64,000 nucleotides of DNA from an uncultured Pelagibacteraceae bacterium (GTDB lineage: Bacteria; Pseudomonadota; Alphaproteobacteria; Pelagibacterales; Pelagibacteraceae), in assembly GCA_902577075.1 (NCBI GenBank), contig CACGXV010000004.1, positions 1 to 64,000 of the forward strand, written 5' to 3'. Both the position numbers and the translations under genes were made by a program. Positions 1 through 10,279 of this stretch are shown here, piece after piece. The notes under the pieces are model-generated. The model had not been told where the DNA came from. It was given only the letters and a program-made list of their open reading frames with translations, and did not search any database. Every line of letters starts with the position of its first letter. Position 1 is the first letter of the stretch.

Positions 1-1
1 T

Positions 2-1720
2 GAAGACTATTTAATAAAAATTGAAAATACTATTAAGAAAGCAAATCAAGATAATTTGTTGGAATTGCCGGAAAATTTATCTGGTATAAATGTGGATATT
101 CCTCCTGCTAAATTTAATGGTGACGTATCAACTAATGTTGCGATGGTTTTATCAAAAATTAATAAAAAACCTCCAATTGAACTTGCAGAAATTATTTCAG
201 GATTATTAAAAAAAAATGACAAAAATATAGATCATATTAGTGTTGAAAAACCTGGTTTTATTAATTTAAAATTTAAGAAAGAATTTTGGAGTGCTTTTAT
301 ATTAGATGTTCTTAATAAACCTTCTTATGGAAGTAATTTAAACGGTAAAAAAAATAGTTTTTTAGTTGAGTTTGTTTCAGCAAACCCGACAGGACCACTT
401 CATGTAGGTCATTCAAGAGGTGCAATACTTGGTGACGTTATTTCAAACCTATTATCATTCAATGGTCACAAAGTTACAAAAGAATATTATGTTAATGACT
501 ATGGAAATCAAATTTCTCATTTTACTAAATCAGTTTATTATAGAATAAAGGAAATTACTAATAACGAAATATTTCCAATAGAAGACAAAAATTTATATCC
601 AGGTGCATATCTTATCGATATAGCAAAAAAAATAATTTCAAAAAATAAAGATATAGATTTTAATGACTATGACAAAATATCTGAAAAATTAAAGAAACTT
701 TCGATTGAAGAGTCTTTAAAATTAATAAAAACAAATTTAGAAAATCTTGGAATAAAACATGATAATTTTGCTAGCGAAACCGAGGTTATAAAAAATAAAG
801 AAGTTGACGAAGTAATAAAAAATTTAAAAGCAAAGAAATTTATTTATGAGGGAAAAATTAAAGCACCTGAAGGTGAAAATAACGAAAATTGGGTAGAAAG
901 AGAGCAATTACTGTTTAAATCTACTGAATTTGGAGATGATAAAGACAGGGCCTTACAAAAAGAAGATAAGTCTTGGACATATTTTGCAAGTGATGTTGCA
1001 TATCATAATACTAAACTGAAAAGAAATTTTGATGTTCTTGTTAATATATTAGGAGCAGATCACGCTGGTTATATTAAAAGAATTACTTCTGTCGTCGAAG
1101 CTCTTTCAGGAAAAAAAAATAAGTTAATTTGTAAAGTTAGCCAGTTAGTTAAATTAATAAAAGATAAGAAACCTTTTAAAATGTCTAAGAGAAAAGGTGA
1201 TTATATAACAATTGAAGATTTAATTAATGAAGTTGGGAAAGATGCTACAAGATTTATAATGTTAAGCAGAAGTAGTGATGCTGAAATTGATTTTGATTTT
1301 GATAAAGTAAAAGAAAAATCAAAAGAAAATCCTATTTATTATGTTCAATATGCATATGCTAGAATTTCATCTGTATTCAGAAATACTCAACATGAAATTA
1401 AAAGTGATATTAAAATAACTAATTCTGAATATAAATTTGGCGATCAAGAAATCAAATTATTCAAGAAGATAAGTGAATGGCCAAAATGTGTTGAAGTATC
1501 TACAGAAAAATTAGAACCACATAGAATATCTGTTTACTTATATGAATTAGCTTCAGAGTTTCATTCGTATTGGAATATGGGTAAAGATGACATTTCAAAG
1601 AGATTTATTGAAGAGGATAACTCGATAAAAGAAGAAAAGTTAGTCTTCTTAAAATCCATAGCTAACACTATTAAATCAGGAATGGATATTTTAGGCGTTG
1701 ATACACCTGAAAAAATGTAA
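2..1720 (+). CDS. argS: Arginyl-tRNA synthetase, 5' end truncated by window edge
   Basis: Class I signature 'FVSANPTGPLHVGHSRGAILGDVISN' and 'KMSKRKGDYITIEDLINEVG'. The frame stays open upstream of the listed ORF start to the window edge. Confidence 0.95.
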   Translation, partial: EDYLIKIENTIKKANQDNLLELPENLSGINVDIPPAKFNGDVSTNVAMVLSKINKKPPIELAEIISGLLKKNDKNIDHISVEKPGFINLKFKKEFWSAFILDVLNKPSYGSNLNGKKNSFLVEFVSANPTGPLHVGHSRGAILGDVISNLLSFNGHKVTKEYYVNDYGNQISHFTKSVYYRIKEITNNEIFPIEDKNLYPGAYLIDIAKKIISKNKDIDFNDYDKISEKLKKLSIEESLKLIKTNLENLGIKHDNFASETEVIKNKEVDEVIKNLKAKKFIYEGKIKAPEGENNENWVEREQLLFKSTEFGDDKDRALQKEDKSWTYFASDVAYHNTKLKRNFDVLVNILGADHAGYIKRITSVVEALSGKKNKLICKVSQLVKLIKDKKPFKMSKRKGDYITIEDLINEVGKDATRFIMLSRSSDAEIDFDFDKVKEKSKENPIYYVQYAYARISSVFRNTQHEIKSDIKITNSEYKFGDQEIKLFKKISEWPKCVEVSTEKLEPHRISVYLYELASEFHSYWNMGKDDISKRFIEEDNSIKEEKLVFLKSIANTIKSGMDILGVDTPEKM

Positions 1721-1983
1721 TGATAAAAGAATTAAAATATCTTTTTTATTTAATAATTATTTTCTTCTTCTTTTTTTTTACAGCTAGATATTATTTTTCA
1801 GATGAAAATATTAAAAAATCTTACAGATCTATCTCATTGATTGATGACAAAATAAATCTTATTGAAAAGGATCTGATATTTTTAGAGAGTGATACTGAAA
1901 ACATCATTGAATACGTTGAATTTAAAAAGGACAAAAAAACAAATAAATATTCATTTTGGAAACTTCTTTATAATGATAATTAA
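1720..1983 (+). CDS. Small membrane-anchored protein of unknown function between argS and nagZ
   Basis: 87 aa ORF overlapping the argS stop; N-terminal hydrophobic helix with F6 run. Confidence 0.6.
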   Translation: MIKELKYLFYLIIIFFFFFFTARYYFSDENIKKSYRSISLIDDKINLIEKDLIFLESDTENIIEYVEFKKDKKTNKYSFWKLLYNDN

Positions 1984-2926
1984 AAATCATAGATCATTTA
2001 TATGTGGTGTAAAAGGTAAAGTTTTATCAAAAAAAGAAATTGAATTTTTAAAAAAATATAAGCCATGGGGAATAATTCTTTTTAAAAGAAATATTGGAAG
2101 TATTAAACAAACTATAAATTTAACTAATTCGATTAAAAAAATTTTTAACAATAAAAATTATCCAATAATGGTCGATGAAGAAGGTGGAAGAGTTAGTAGA
2201 TTAAGAAAATTTATTGATAACTCAATTTTTACAGCGGAATATTTTGGCAACTTGTATAAAAAAAATATTAATAAATTTGATATATATTACAGTGTTTATG
2301 TTAAACAAATTGCTTATCTTTTAAGATTATTAGGTATAAATATCAATACAGTACCTGTTTTAGATATAAAAAGAAAAAAATTTCATAAAATTGTTGATGA
2401 TAGATCATTTACAACAGATAAAAAAATTGTATCAAAAATAGGTGATAGATGTATTAAACTTTTTCATTCAAATAGAGTTGCTACAGTGATTAAGCATATT
2501 CCTGGACATGGCTTAGCTAAAGTAGATAGTCATAAAAATCTGCCAAGAATAACTAGAAATGAACAATATTTGATCAAAAACGACTTTTATCCCTTTAAAA
2601 ATAAAAGTTCTTTATTAGCAATGACGGGTCATTTGTTATTTGAAAAAATAGACCCAGAAAATAATGCAACGCATTCAAAAAAAATAAATAAGCTAATAAG
2701 AAATAAAATAAAATTTAAAGGTTTGATAATGACTGATGATATTTCAATGAAAGCAATCAAAGATAAACTTGCAATAAGTGTAAAAAAATCATTTTTAGCA
2801 GGTTGCAACTTAGTATTACATTGTAATGGGAATTTGAGTGAAATGAAAATTGTTGCTCAAAATTCACCTAAAACAAACCAATTTATTATTAAAAAAACAT
2901 CACAATTAACAAGGATTATAGGTTAG
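1973..2926 (+). CDS. nagZ: Beta-N-acetylhexosaminidase (glycoside hydrolase family 3)
   Basis: 'MVDEEGGRVSRL', 'KHIPGHGLAKVDSHKNLP', 'GLIMTDDISMKAI' motifs. Start more likely at 1973 than 1889. Confidence 0.9.
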   Translation: MIIKNHRSFICGVKGKVLSKKEIEFLKKYKPWGIILFKRNIGSIKQTINLTNSIKKIFNNKNYPIMVDEEGGRVSRLRKFIDNSIFTAEYFGNLYKKNINKFDIYYSVYVKQIAYLLRLLGININTVPVLDIKRKKFHKIVDDRSFTTDKKIVSKIGDRCIKLFHSNRVATVIKHIPGHGLAKVDSHKNLPRITRNEQYLIKNDFYPFKNKSSLLAMTGHLLFEKIDPENNATHSKKINKLIRNKIKFKGLIMTDDISMKAIKDKLAISVKKSFLAGCNLVLHCNGNLSEMKIVAQNSPKTNQFIIKKTSQLTRIIG

Positions 2927-2934
2927 AGTATTTT

Positions 2935-3672
2935 ATGCAATCAGATGATTCTTTAGACTTTAATGTAAATTTAAATAATTTTAATGGATCATTAGAAATA
3001 TTACTTGATCTTGCAAAATCTCAAAAAGTTGATTTAGAACAAATATCAATTACAAAATTAGCTGATCAATTTCACCAATATATCACTGAGAAGGAAAACC
3101 TAAATCTCGAAATTGCTTCCGAATATTTATTGATGGCTACTTGGCTTACTTATTTAAAGTCTAAATTACTACTTCCTGAAACAGATGAAGATGAATTTAA
3201 AGCTCTTGAGGTAGCTGAAAAACTTAAATTGCAATTAAAAAAATTAGAGTTGATTAGGCTATTATCTTCACAAATGTTAAACAGAAAAAGATTGGGAAGA
3301 GATATTTTTATGCGTGGCTCTAAAAGCGGCGTTAAGTCTATTTATGACAAAAAAGTTTCTTTAACTTTGTTTGAGTTATTGAAGTCATATTCAGGAATTG
3401 TGATGACAAAAGATTTTCATACTATGAATATTCCCAAACTACCTGTTTTTACAACCGAAGACGCTATTAAAAGAATTAAAGAGTTTTTTGGAAATCTTAA
3501 TGAATGGAAAAATATTTCAGAGTTAGTTCCATCAGGTTTCAAAAATTCTCCTAATTTAAAAAGAACAGGTAAAGCTGGTATATTTGCAGGATCATTAGAA
3601 TTAGTTAAAGAAGGTAATGTATCCTTGAAACAAAAAGAATTATTTGATGATATTTTTATTAAGGAAAATTAA
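2935..3672 (+). CDS. scpA: Segregation and condensation protein A
   Basis: 'FNGSLEILLDLAKSQKVDLEQISITKLADQ', 'EYLLMATWLTYLKSKLLLP'; followed by scpB. Confidence 0.92.
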   Translation: MQSDDSLDFNVNLNNFNGSLEILLDLAKSQKVDLEQISITKLADQFHQYITEKENLNLEIASEYLLMATWLTYLKSKLLLPETDEDEFKALEVAEKLKLQLKKLELIRLLSSQMLNRKRLGRDIFMRGSKSGVKSIYDKKVSLTLFELLKSYSGIVMTKDFHTMNIPKLPVFTTEDAIKRIKEFFGNLNEWKNISELVPSGFKNSPNLKRTGKAGIFAGSLELVKEGNVSLKQKELFDDIFIKEN

Positions 3673-4361
3673 TGAATAAAAAAAAAAAGGATAATATTGT
3701 AAAATTTCCAACAAAACTTACTGAAGTAGAAAGAGAAATTGAGGCTATTATATTTGCTGCTGCAGAACCTTTATCAGTAGAAACGATAGAGTCTAAATTA
3801 TCAAAACCAACTGACATTCAACAATCACTAGAAAATCTAAAAGATTTTTACTCTAAAAGAGGTATTAATCTAATTTGTATTTCAAATAAATGGTCTTTTA
3901 GGACAGCAGTCAATTTATCATCTTTAATGTCAGAACAAAAGACTGTTGAAAAAAAATTATCTAGAGCTGCGATAGAAACTCTTGCAATCATTGTTTATCA
4001 TCAACCTGTTACAAGATCTGAAATTGAGGAAATTAGAGGTGTTGCATTTGGAACAAACACTTTAGAAATTTTAATGGAACTAAATTGGGTTAAACATGAA
4101 GGTAGAAAAAATGTTCCAGGTAAGCCAATACAATATGGGACAACAGACGAATTTCTGAGTCATTTTAATCTACAAAAATTATCAGATCTACCAACTGTCA
4201 ATGAATTAGGTTCAGCAGGTTTAATTGATACTTCAAGTGTTGATGCATCAATTTTTGGAACAGGCAAATTTTTCAAAGAAAAACAAGTAGATAAAAAGGA
4301 AAATATATATTCTGATATTGATGAAATGTTAAGCAGTACACTTAAAACAGACGAAAACTAA
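3672..4361 (+). CDS. scpB: Segregation and condensation protein B
   Basis: 'LSRAAIETLAIIVYHQPVTRSEIEEIRGV'. Confidence 0.92.
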   Translation: MNKKKKDNIVKFPTKLTEVEREIEAIIFAAAEPLSVETIESKLSKPTDIQQSLENLKDFYSKRGINLICISNKWSFRTAVNLSSLMSEQKTVEKKLSRAAIETLAIIVYHQPVTRSEIEEIRGVAFGTNTLEILMELNWVKHEGRKNVPGKPIQYGTTDEFLSHFNLQKLSDLPTVNELGSAGLIDTSSVDASIFGTGKFFKEKQVDKKENIYSDIDEMLSSTLKTDEN

Positions 4362-4404
4362 AAATTCACTTTTAAATAATCAATAATAAGGTTATAAGCA
4401 ATTT

Positions 4405-4602
4405 ATGAGTATAGGTTTTTGGCAAATTGCAATTGTAGTGATCTTAGTTGTTCTACTATTTGGTAGAGGCAAAATATCCAGCTTGATGGGTGATGTAGCA
4501 AAGGGTATCAAAAGTTTTAAAAAGGGAATGGCTACAGATGTTAATGATGATAGCCAAAATAAAAATATTTCTGATAATCAAGACTCAAATAACAAAGAGT
4601 AA
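4405..4602 (+). CDS. tatA: Twin-arginine translocase TatA
   Basis: '[39 protein letters not shown]'. Confidence 0.93.
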   Translation: MSIGFWQIAIVVILVVLLFGRGKISSLMGDVAKGIKSFKKGMATDVNDDSQNKNISDNQDSNNKE

Positions 4603-4605
4603 AAA

Positions 4606-4839
4606 ATGCCATCAATTGGCTGGTTAGAAATCTTAATAATTGTTTCGATTGCAATAATTGTTGTTGGGCCAAAAGATTTTCCTTTTATGCTAAAAAAAAT
4701 TGGTTCATGGATAGGTTCAGCAAAAAGATATATTAGAGATGTCCAAGGACAAGTAAGTGATTTAACAAATGAAACTTTAAGTTCTGATATAGAAGAAAAA
4801 CCTAAATCTGAAAATCAAAAAAAGAATAAAGATGAGTAA
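4606..4839 (+). CDS. tatB: Twin-arginine translocase TatB
   Basis: 'IGWLEILIIVSIAIIVVGPKDFP'; between tatA and tatC. Confidence 0.9.
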   Translation: MPSIGWLEILIIVSIAIIVVGPKDFPFMLKKIGSWIGSAKRYIRDVQGQVSDLTNETLSSDIEEKPKSENQKKNKDE

Positions 4840-5602
4840 AGATAAAGAAGGAAGTTTTATAAGTCATTTAACAGAGTTAAGAAAAAGATTAATTAATTCT
4901 TTGATTTTTTTAGCATTACTCTTTGTAATTTGTTATTATTTTTCTGAATACATCTATGGTTTTCTTGTAGAACCATATGCAAATGCAGTAAAAGATGACG
5001 ATGCTAACAGAAGATTAATATTTACTGCTCTTCAAGAAACATTTTTAACATATTTAAAAGTTTCTTTTTTTACAGCATTTTTTGTTACAAGCCCATTTAT
5101 ACTAATTCAAATTTGGAAATTTATTGCTCCTGGTCTTTATAACCATGAAAAGAAAGCCATAATGCCATATCTTGTAGTAACTCCTATTTTATTTTTACTT
5201 GGCGGCATGCTTGTTTATTATTTGATAATGCCACTTGCTATAAAGTTTTTTTTATCTTTCGAAAGTTTAGGTGCAGCTACAAATTTACCAATACAACTGG
5301 AGGCTAAAGTTAACGAATATTTATCATTAGTTATGAAGCTTATCTTTGCATTTGGATTAAGTTTTCAATTACCAGTAGTATTAAGTTTATTGGCCAGAAT
5401 TGGAGTTGTTAACTCAACTTTTCTTAAAGAGAGAAGAAAATATGTGGTTGTTATTATATTTGCAGCAGCTGCAGTACTAACACCTCCTGATCCAATTACT
5501 CAAATAGGTTTGGGAATTCCATTGTTAATTTTATATGAATTATCAATAATATCAGTGGGAATAATTGAAAAAAAATTAGAAGAAAAAAATGCACAATATT
5601 AA
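4832..5602 (+). CDS. tatC: Twin-arginine translocase TatC
   Basis: 'SHLTELRKRLINSL', 'FGLSFQLPVVL', 'AAAVLTPPDPITQ'. Confidence 0.95.
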   Translation: MSKDKEGSFISHLTELRKRLINSLIFLALLFVICYYFSEYIYGFLVEPYANAVKDDDANRRLIFTALQETFLTYLKVSFFTAFFVTSPFILIQIWKFIAPGLYNHEKKAIMPYLVVTPILFLLGGMLVYYLIMPLAIKFFLSFESLGAATNLPIQLEAKVNEYLSLVMKLIFAFGLSFQLPVVLSLLARIGVVNSTFLKERRKYVVVIIFAAAAVLTPPDPITQIGLGIPLLILYELSIISVGIIEKKLEEKNAQY

Positions 5603-6848
5603 AGATATTAGAAAAGACTTTAATAATTTTAAGGAAAAACTTAAAAATCGTAACATCGATACAGATCTTGATAATATTATAAGTCTTGATGAACAGAATA
5701 GAAAGCTTATCCAAGAAAAAGAAACACTTGAAATGGAAAAAAAAACTATTTCAAAATCTAAAGACCAAAAATTATTTGAAAAATCAAAAGAACTTTCTGT
5801 AAAAATTGAAGAAATTAACAAAAGTCAATCAAAACTGCAGAGCAAAATTGATAGCATATTGTCATCAATACCAAACATTCCTTTAATCGATGTTCCAATT
5901 GGTCAGGATGAAAATGCTAATGTAGAGATTGAAAAAAAAGGTGAAATTAAAGAGTTTGATTTTAAACCAAAAACCCACTTCGAATTAGGTGAAAATCTTA
6001 ATATGCTTGATTTTGATTTAGCCACAAAAACCACAGGCTCAAGGTTTGTATTTGTAAAAAAACAATTAGCTCAACTCGAAAGAGCTCTATCAAATTTTAT
6101 GATAGATACTCATACACAAAAAAATGGTTACACAGAAATATCACCTCCATTAATAGCTACCGCTGAGACTATGTATGGAACTGGACAATTACCAAAATTT
6201 GAAAATGATCAATTTGAAATTAAATTAGAGGCAGATGAAGGAAGAAAGTTTTTGATTCCAACTGCAGAAGTTATTTTAACGAATATAGTAAAAAACCAAA
6301 TTATTAATAAGGATGATCTACCAATTAGAGTTGTTGCTTCAACTCCATGTTTTAGAAAAGAAGCAGGTAGTTACGGCAAAGATACAAAAGGTATGATTAG
6401 ACAACATCAGTTTTATAAAGTTGAATTAGTTAGCATAGTTGAAAATGATAAATGTGCCGAGGAGTTAGAGCGTATGTCTAATGCAGCTACTATGATTTTA
6501 GATGAGTTAAAACTTCCATATAGGAAAATCATTTTATGTACTGGTGATATGGGTTTTAGCGCTGAGAAAACGTATGACATTGAGGTTTGGCTCCCTTCTG
6601 AAAATAGATATAGAGAAATTTCTAGTTGTTCCTCTTGTGGATCATTCCAAGCAAGAAGGATGAAAGCAAGATACAAAGATAAAAACAATTCAAAAGAGTT
6701 TTTAGGAACATTAAATGGTAGCGGGTTGGCAGTTGGACGTACAATGATAGCAATAATGGAAAATTATCAAACTCAAGATGGTTCAATTTTAATACCTGAA
6801 GTTCTAAAGCCATATATGCCTAATATAGACAAAATTTCCATCAATTAA
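5589..6848 (+). CDS. serS: Seryl-tRNA synthetase
   Basis: 'GTGQLPKF', 'PCFRKEAGSYGKDTKGMIRQHQFYKVELVSI', 'EISSCSSCGSFQARRM'. Confidence 0.96.
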   Translation: MHNIKDIRKDFNNFKEKLKNRNIDTDLDNIISLDEQNRKLIQEKETLEMEKKTISKSKDQKLFEKSKELSVKIEEINKSQSKLQSKIDSILSSIPNIPLIDVPIGQDENANVEIEKKGEIKEFDFKPKTHFELGENLNMLDFDLATKTTGSRFVFVKKQLAQLERALSNFMIDTHTQKNGYTEISPPLIATAETMYGTGQLPKFENDQFEIKLEADEGRKFLIPTAEVILTNIVKNQIINKDDLPIRVVASTPCFRKEAGSYGKDTKGMIRQHQFYKVELVSIVENDKCAEELERMSNAATMILDELKLPYRKIILCTGDMGFSAEKTYDIEVWLPSENRYREISSCSSCGSFQARRMKARYKDKNNSKEFLGTLNGSGLAVGRTMIAIMENYQTQDGSILIPEVLKPYMPNIDKISIN

Positions 6849-6902
6849 GAGTTGAGTTTGAATATAAGATAAGATAAATAGCCTTAACAAATTATATACG
6901 TT

Positions 6903-7187
6903 ATGGACGCTGGAATTGGACAATTTATACCCTTAATTTTAATTTTTGTAATTTTCTATTTTTTCTTAATCAGACCTCAACAAAAAAAAGTTAAAGATCA
7001 CAAAGCTATGGTGGAAGCTCTAAAAAGAGGTGATAAGGTTATCACATCTGGCGGTATACTTGGTACAGTTGAGAGAATTATAGATAACGAAAAAGTTGAA
7101 GTAAAAATTTCTGATAATGTAAATGTTGAAGTTGTTAGAGCAACTGGCATACAAAGTTTAGTAAGTTCCATCGAACCAAAAAAATAA
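6903..7187 (+). CDS. yajC: Preprotein translocase subunit YajC
   Basis: 'FYFFLIRPQQKKVKDHKAMVEALKRGDKVITSGGI'. Confidence 0.95.
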   Translation: MDAGIGQFIPLILIFVIFYFFLIRPQQKKVKDHKAMVEALKRGDKVITSGGILGTVERIIDNEKVEVKISDNVNVEVVRATGIQSLVSSIEPKK

Positions 7188-7199
7188 TATAACAAAAAA

Positions 7200-8753
7200 G
7201 TGTTATACTTTTCAAAATTACGGATAATATCAGTAATTATTTTTACGATTATTTTTTCATATTTTGCTCTTTCAAATTTTACAAAATTAGATGATAGATT
7301 TTTTTCAAAAAACATAAATTTAGGTTTGGACCTTCAAGGAGGCTCATACTTGTTGCTTGAAATTGACAATCGACCCGTGATTACTCAGAGACTACAGGCA
7401 AAAATTATTGAGTTGAAAAGATATTTTAAGGAAAAAGAAATAAGCTTGAAGAATTTTTCTTTAAATGGAGATACCATTACTTTTGAAGCTCAAGAACAAG
7501 ATCTTGAGCAAGTATCAAAATTACTAAATGATAAGGAAAGTGATATTAACCAATACTACCAGAGTTACAAATCTCACGAATTTGATGTTATTGAAAATAA
7601 TAATTTATTTAATCTTAATTATTCAAGATATGGATTAGTTTTATTAAAAAATGCATCCCTTGATCAAGCAATTGAAATCGTAAGAAGAAGAGTTGATGAA
7701 GTTGGAACTAATGAACCAAATATACTTAAAAGAGGTAATGACCGTATTCTTGTCGAGTTACCAGGATTAGATGATCCCAACAGAATCAAATCATTGTTAG
7801 GAAAGACAGCCAATCTTACATTTCAATTTATTTCACAAAATAGCGAAGAATCTTTTGGAACTGAAAAATTATCATTTGAAGATGATGATAGAGAGGCAAT
7901 TGTAAGCAAAAGAATAATTCTAAGTGGTGATAATTTAGTAGATGCAAAACCTACTATGAATTCACAAACTAATGAAACAGTAGTTTCATTTAGCTTAGAT
8001 AGAGTAGGTGCGAAAAAATTTGGAAAAGCTACCAGCACAGGTGTGGGTAAACAATTAGCAATTATTTTAGATGGCAAAATAATCAGCGCACCAACCGTAA
8101 GAGAACCCATAGTTGGAGGATCTGGTCAAATTTCTGGAAACTTTACATTTCAATCAGCTACTGATCTTGCTTTATTGCTTAGATCGGGTGCTTTGCCAGC
8201 ACCTTTAAATATAATTGAAGAAAGAACTGTTGGTCCTGACTTAGGTCAAGACTCAATTGATGCAGGAATACTATCTTTGATTATTGGTTTCTTGCTAGTT
8301 ATTATATTTATGATTTACAAATATAGAGCATTCGGATTAATTGCCAATTTAGCCTTAATTACAAACCTATTTTTATTAATTGGAATTCTTACATTATTCG
8401 AGGCAACTTTGACTTTGCCTGGTATCGCGGGAATAATTTTAACTGTAGGTATGGCTGTAGATGCAAATGTTTTAATTTTCGAGCGTATAAAAGAAGAAAC
8501 TAAAAGTGAAAAAAATCCTATTATTGCATTTGATGCTGGTTATACAAAGTCAAGAACAACAATCTTAGACGCCAACATCACAACGTTAATTGCTGCCTTT
8601 ATATTATTTTTTATGGGCTCAGGTCCTGTAAAAGGTTTCTCAGTAACATTGGGAGTTGGAATATTGACAACTTTATTCTCTGTATATTTTATAGCTAGAT
8701 TACTAACCTCTTTATACGTGGTTAAAAATAAAGAAAAGGAGCAGTTATTATAA
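7200..8753 (+). CDS. secD: Protein translocase subunit SecD
   Basis: 'LGLDLQGGSYLLLEID', 'GMAVDANVLIFERIKEE'; GTG start. Confidence 0.96.
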   Translation: MLYFSKLRIISVIIFTIIFSYFALSNFTKLDDRFFSKNINLGLDLQGGSYLLLEIDNRPVITQRLQAKIIELKRYFKEKEISLKNFSLNGDTITFEAQEQDLEQVSKLLNDKESDINQYYQSYKSHEFDVIENNNLFNLNYSRYGLVLLKNASLDQAIEIVRRRVDEVGTNEPNILKRGNDRILVELPGLDDPNRIKSLLGKTANLTFQFISQNSEESFGTEKLSFEDDDREAIVSKRIILSGDNLVDAKPTMNSQTNETVVSFSLDRVGAKKFGKATSTGVGKQLAIILDGKIISAPTVREPIVGGSGQISGNFTFQSATDLALLLRSGALPAPLNIIEERTVGPDLGQDSIDAGILSLIIGFLLVIIFMIYKYRAFGLIANLALITNLFLLIGILTLFEATLTLPGIAGIILTVGMAVDANVLIFERIKEETKSEKNPIIAFDAGYTKSRTTILDANITTLIAAFILFFMGSGPVKGFSVTLGVGILTTLFSVYFIARLLTSLYVVKNKEKEQLL

Positions 8754-9647
8754 ATGAATAATATTTCATTTAACAAATTCTATAGAAAATTTAATATTTT
8801 ATCTCTCATTTTAATAATAACTTCCTTAATATTTCTTATTATTAAAGGTTTGAATTATGGTGTTGACTTTAAAGGAGGAACTTTAATTGAATTAAGAACA
8901 AATGATAAAACTAATAATATTACTATGATCAGAGATAGTTTTAATCAAATGAATTTGGGAGACGTATCAGTTAAAAAATTTGGTAATGAAACAGATTTTA
9001 TAGTTAAATTTGAAAAACAAAATTCAAACGATCCAGAATTTATTAAAAATATTCAAAACAAATTATCCAGCTCTATAGGAGATGTTGATTTTAGAAGAGT
9101 AGAAAACGTTGGACCAAAAGTAAGTTCAGAGCTTCTGAAATCTGGAATTATTGCAATAAGCTTATCTTTAGCTGCGATGTTGTTGTATATTTGGATTAGA
9201 TTTGAGTGGCAATTCAGCTTGGGAGCAATATTAGCAATATTTCATGATGTTATTATAACATTAGGAATATTCTCTATTTTCTCTTTAGAAATTAATTTAT
9301 CAATAGTGGCAGCTGTATTAACTATAGTTGGATATTCAATGAATGACACTGTTGTTATATTTGATAGAGTTAGAGAAAATTTAAGAAAGTATTCAGATAT
9401 TAAAATTTATGAATTAACAAATATTTCTATAAATGAGACTTTATCAAGAACAATAATAACCTCAGTAACTACTCTTCTAGCTTTATTATCTATATATTTA
9501 TTTGGTGGTGAAATTCTTAAAGGTTTTTCTTTAGCAATGATTTTAGGTGTAATATTTGGAACATATTCTTCAATATATATAGCTAATCCAATTTTGGTTG
9601 CACTAAACGTTAGCCAAAGAACAATTGTTAAAGAAGAAAAAGATTAA
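8754..9647 (+). CDS. secF: Protein translocase subunit SecF
   Basis: 'GVDFKGGTLIELR', 'VGYSMNDTVVIFDRVREN'. Confidence 0.96.
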   Translation: MNNISFNKFYRKFNILSLILIITSLIFLIIKGLNYGVDFKGGTLIELRTNDKTNNITMIRDSFNQMNLGDVSVKKFGNETDFIVKFEKQNSNDPEFIKNIQNKLSSSIGDVDFRRVENVGPKVSSELLKSGIIAISLSLAAMLLYIWIRFEWQFSLGAILAIFHDVIITLGIFSIFSLEINLSIVAAVLTIVGYSMNDTVVIFDRVRENLRKYSDIKIYELTNISINETLSRTIITSVTTLLALLSIYLFGGEILKGFSLAMILGVIFGTYSSIYIANPILVALNVSQRTIVKEEKD

Positions 9648-10246
9648 TATAAGTTTTGAGCTACAACCATCGATAATAACATCGGCAATGATAGCAAAGT
9701 ATTCGTTCTAGAAAATAACATTGCAGTTTTTGCTGATTTTGCTTTAACATCTGGCTCAACCGTTACAATACCCAAAGCTTTTTTTTGGTTAGGCCAAATT
9801 ACAAACCAAACATTAAAAGCCATTATTATGCCAAGCCACATACCAATTCCAATTGCTGTAGCTTTACCACCACCTGATCCAATTCCTAGGGCCATAGCTT
9901 GATGAACATATCCATTTATATAAGCCAATATAAGTCCAGATATTACTGTGAATAAAGCTGCCCATCTAAACCAAAATAGTGCTGCTGGTGCAATCACTTT
10001 CCCGATAGCTGGTTTTTGCTCATCTGGAATTTTAGCCATGTTAGGTATTTGTACAAAATTAAAATACCAAAGTAATCCTATCCACATAATAGCTACAATT
10101 ACATGTATGTATCTAAATAACCAACTCCAAAAAACTAAATCAAAATCAAAACCACCATTTCCAAAATATAAACCAAGGAATAGTAAAATTGATAGCGCTA
10201 AAGAAACGTGGATAGTTTTTGATAAAGATTGAAGAATCGAAGTCAT
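9644..10246 (-). CDS. Membrane protein resembling the urate oxidase N-terminal (PuuD-like) membrane domain
   Basis: 'FRYIHVIVAIMWIGLLWYFNFVQIPNM', 'FRWAALFTVISGL', 'FNVWFVIWPNQKKALG'. Confidence 0.6.
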   Translation of the reverse strand: MTSILQSLSKTIHVSLALSILLFLGLYFGNGGFDFDLVFWSWLFRYIHVIVAIMWIGLLWYFNFVQIPNMAKIPDEQKPAIGKVIAPAALFWFRWAALFTVISGLILAYINGYVHQAMALGIGSGGGKATAIGIGMWLGIIMAFNVWFVIWPNQKKALGIVTVEPDVKAKSAKTAMLFSRTNTLLSLPMLLSMVVAQNLY

Positions 10247-10279
10247 ATATTAATATTTTATATCATTTTTAAATATTTT

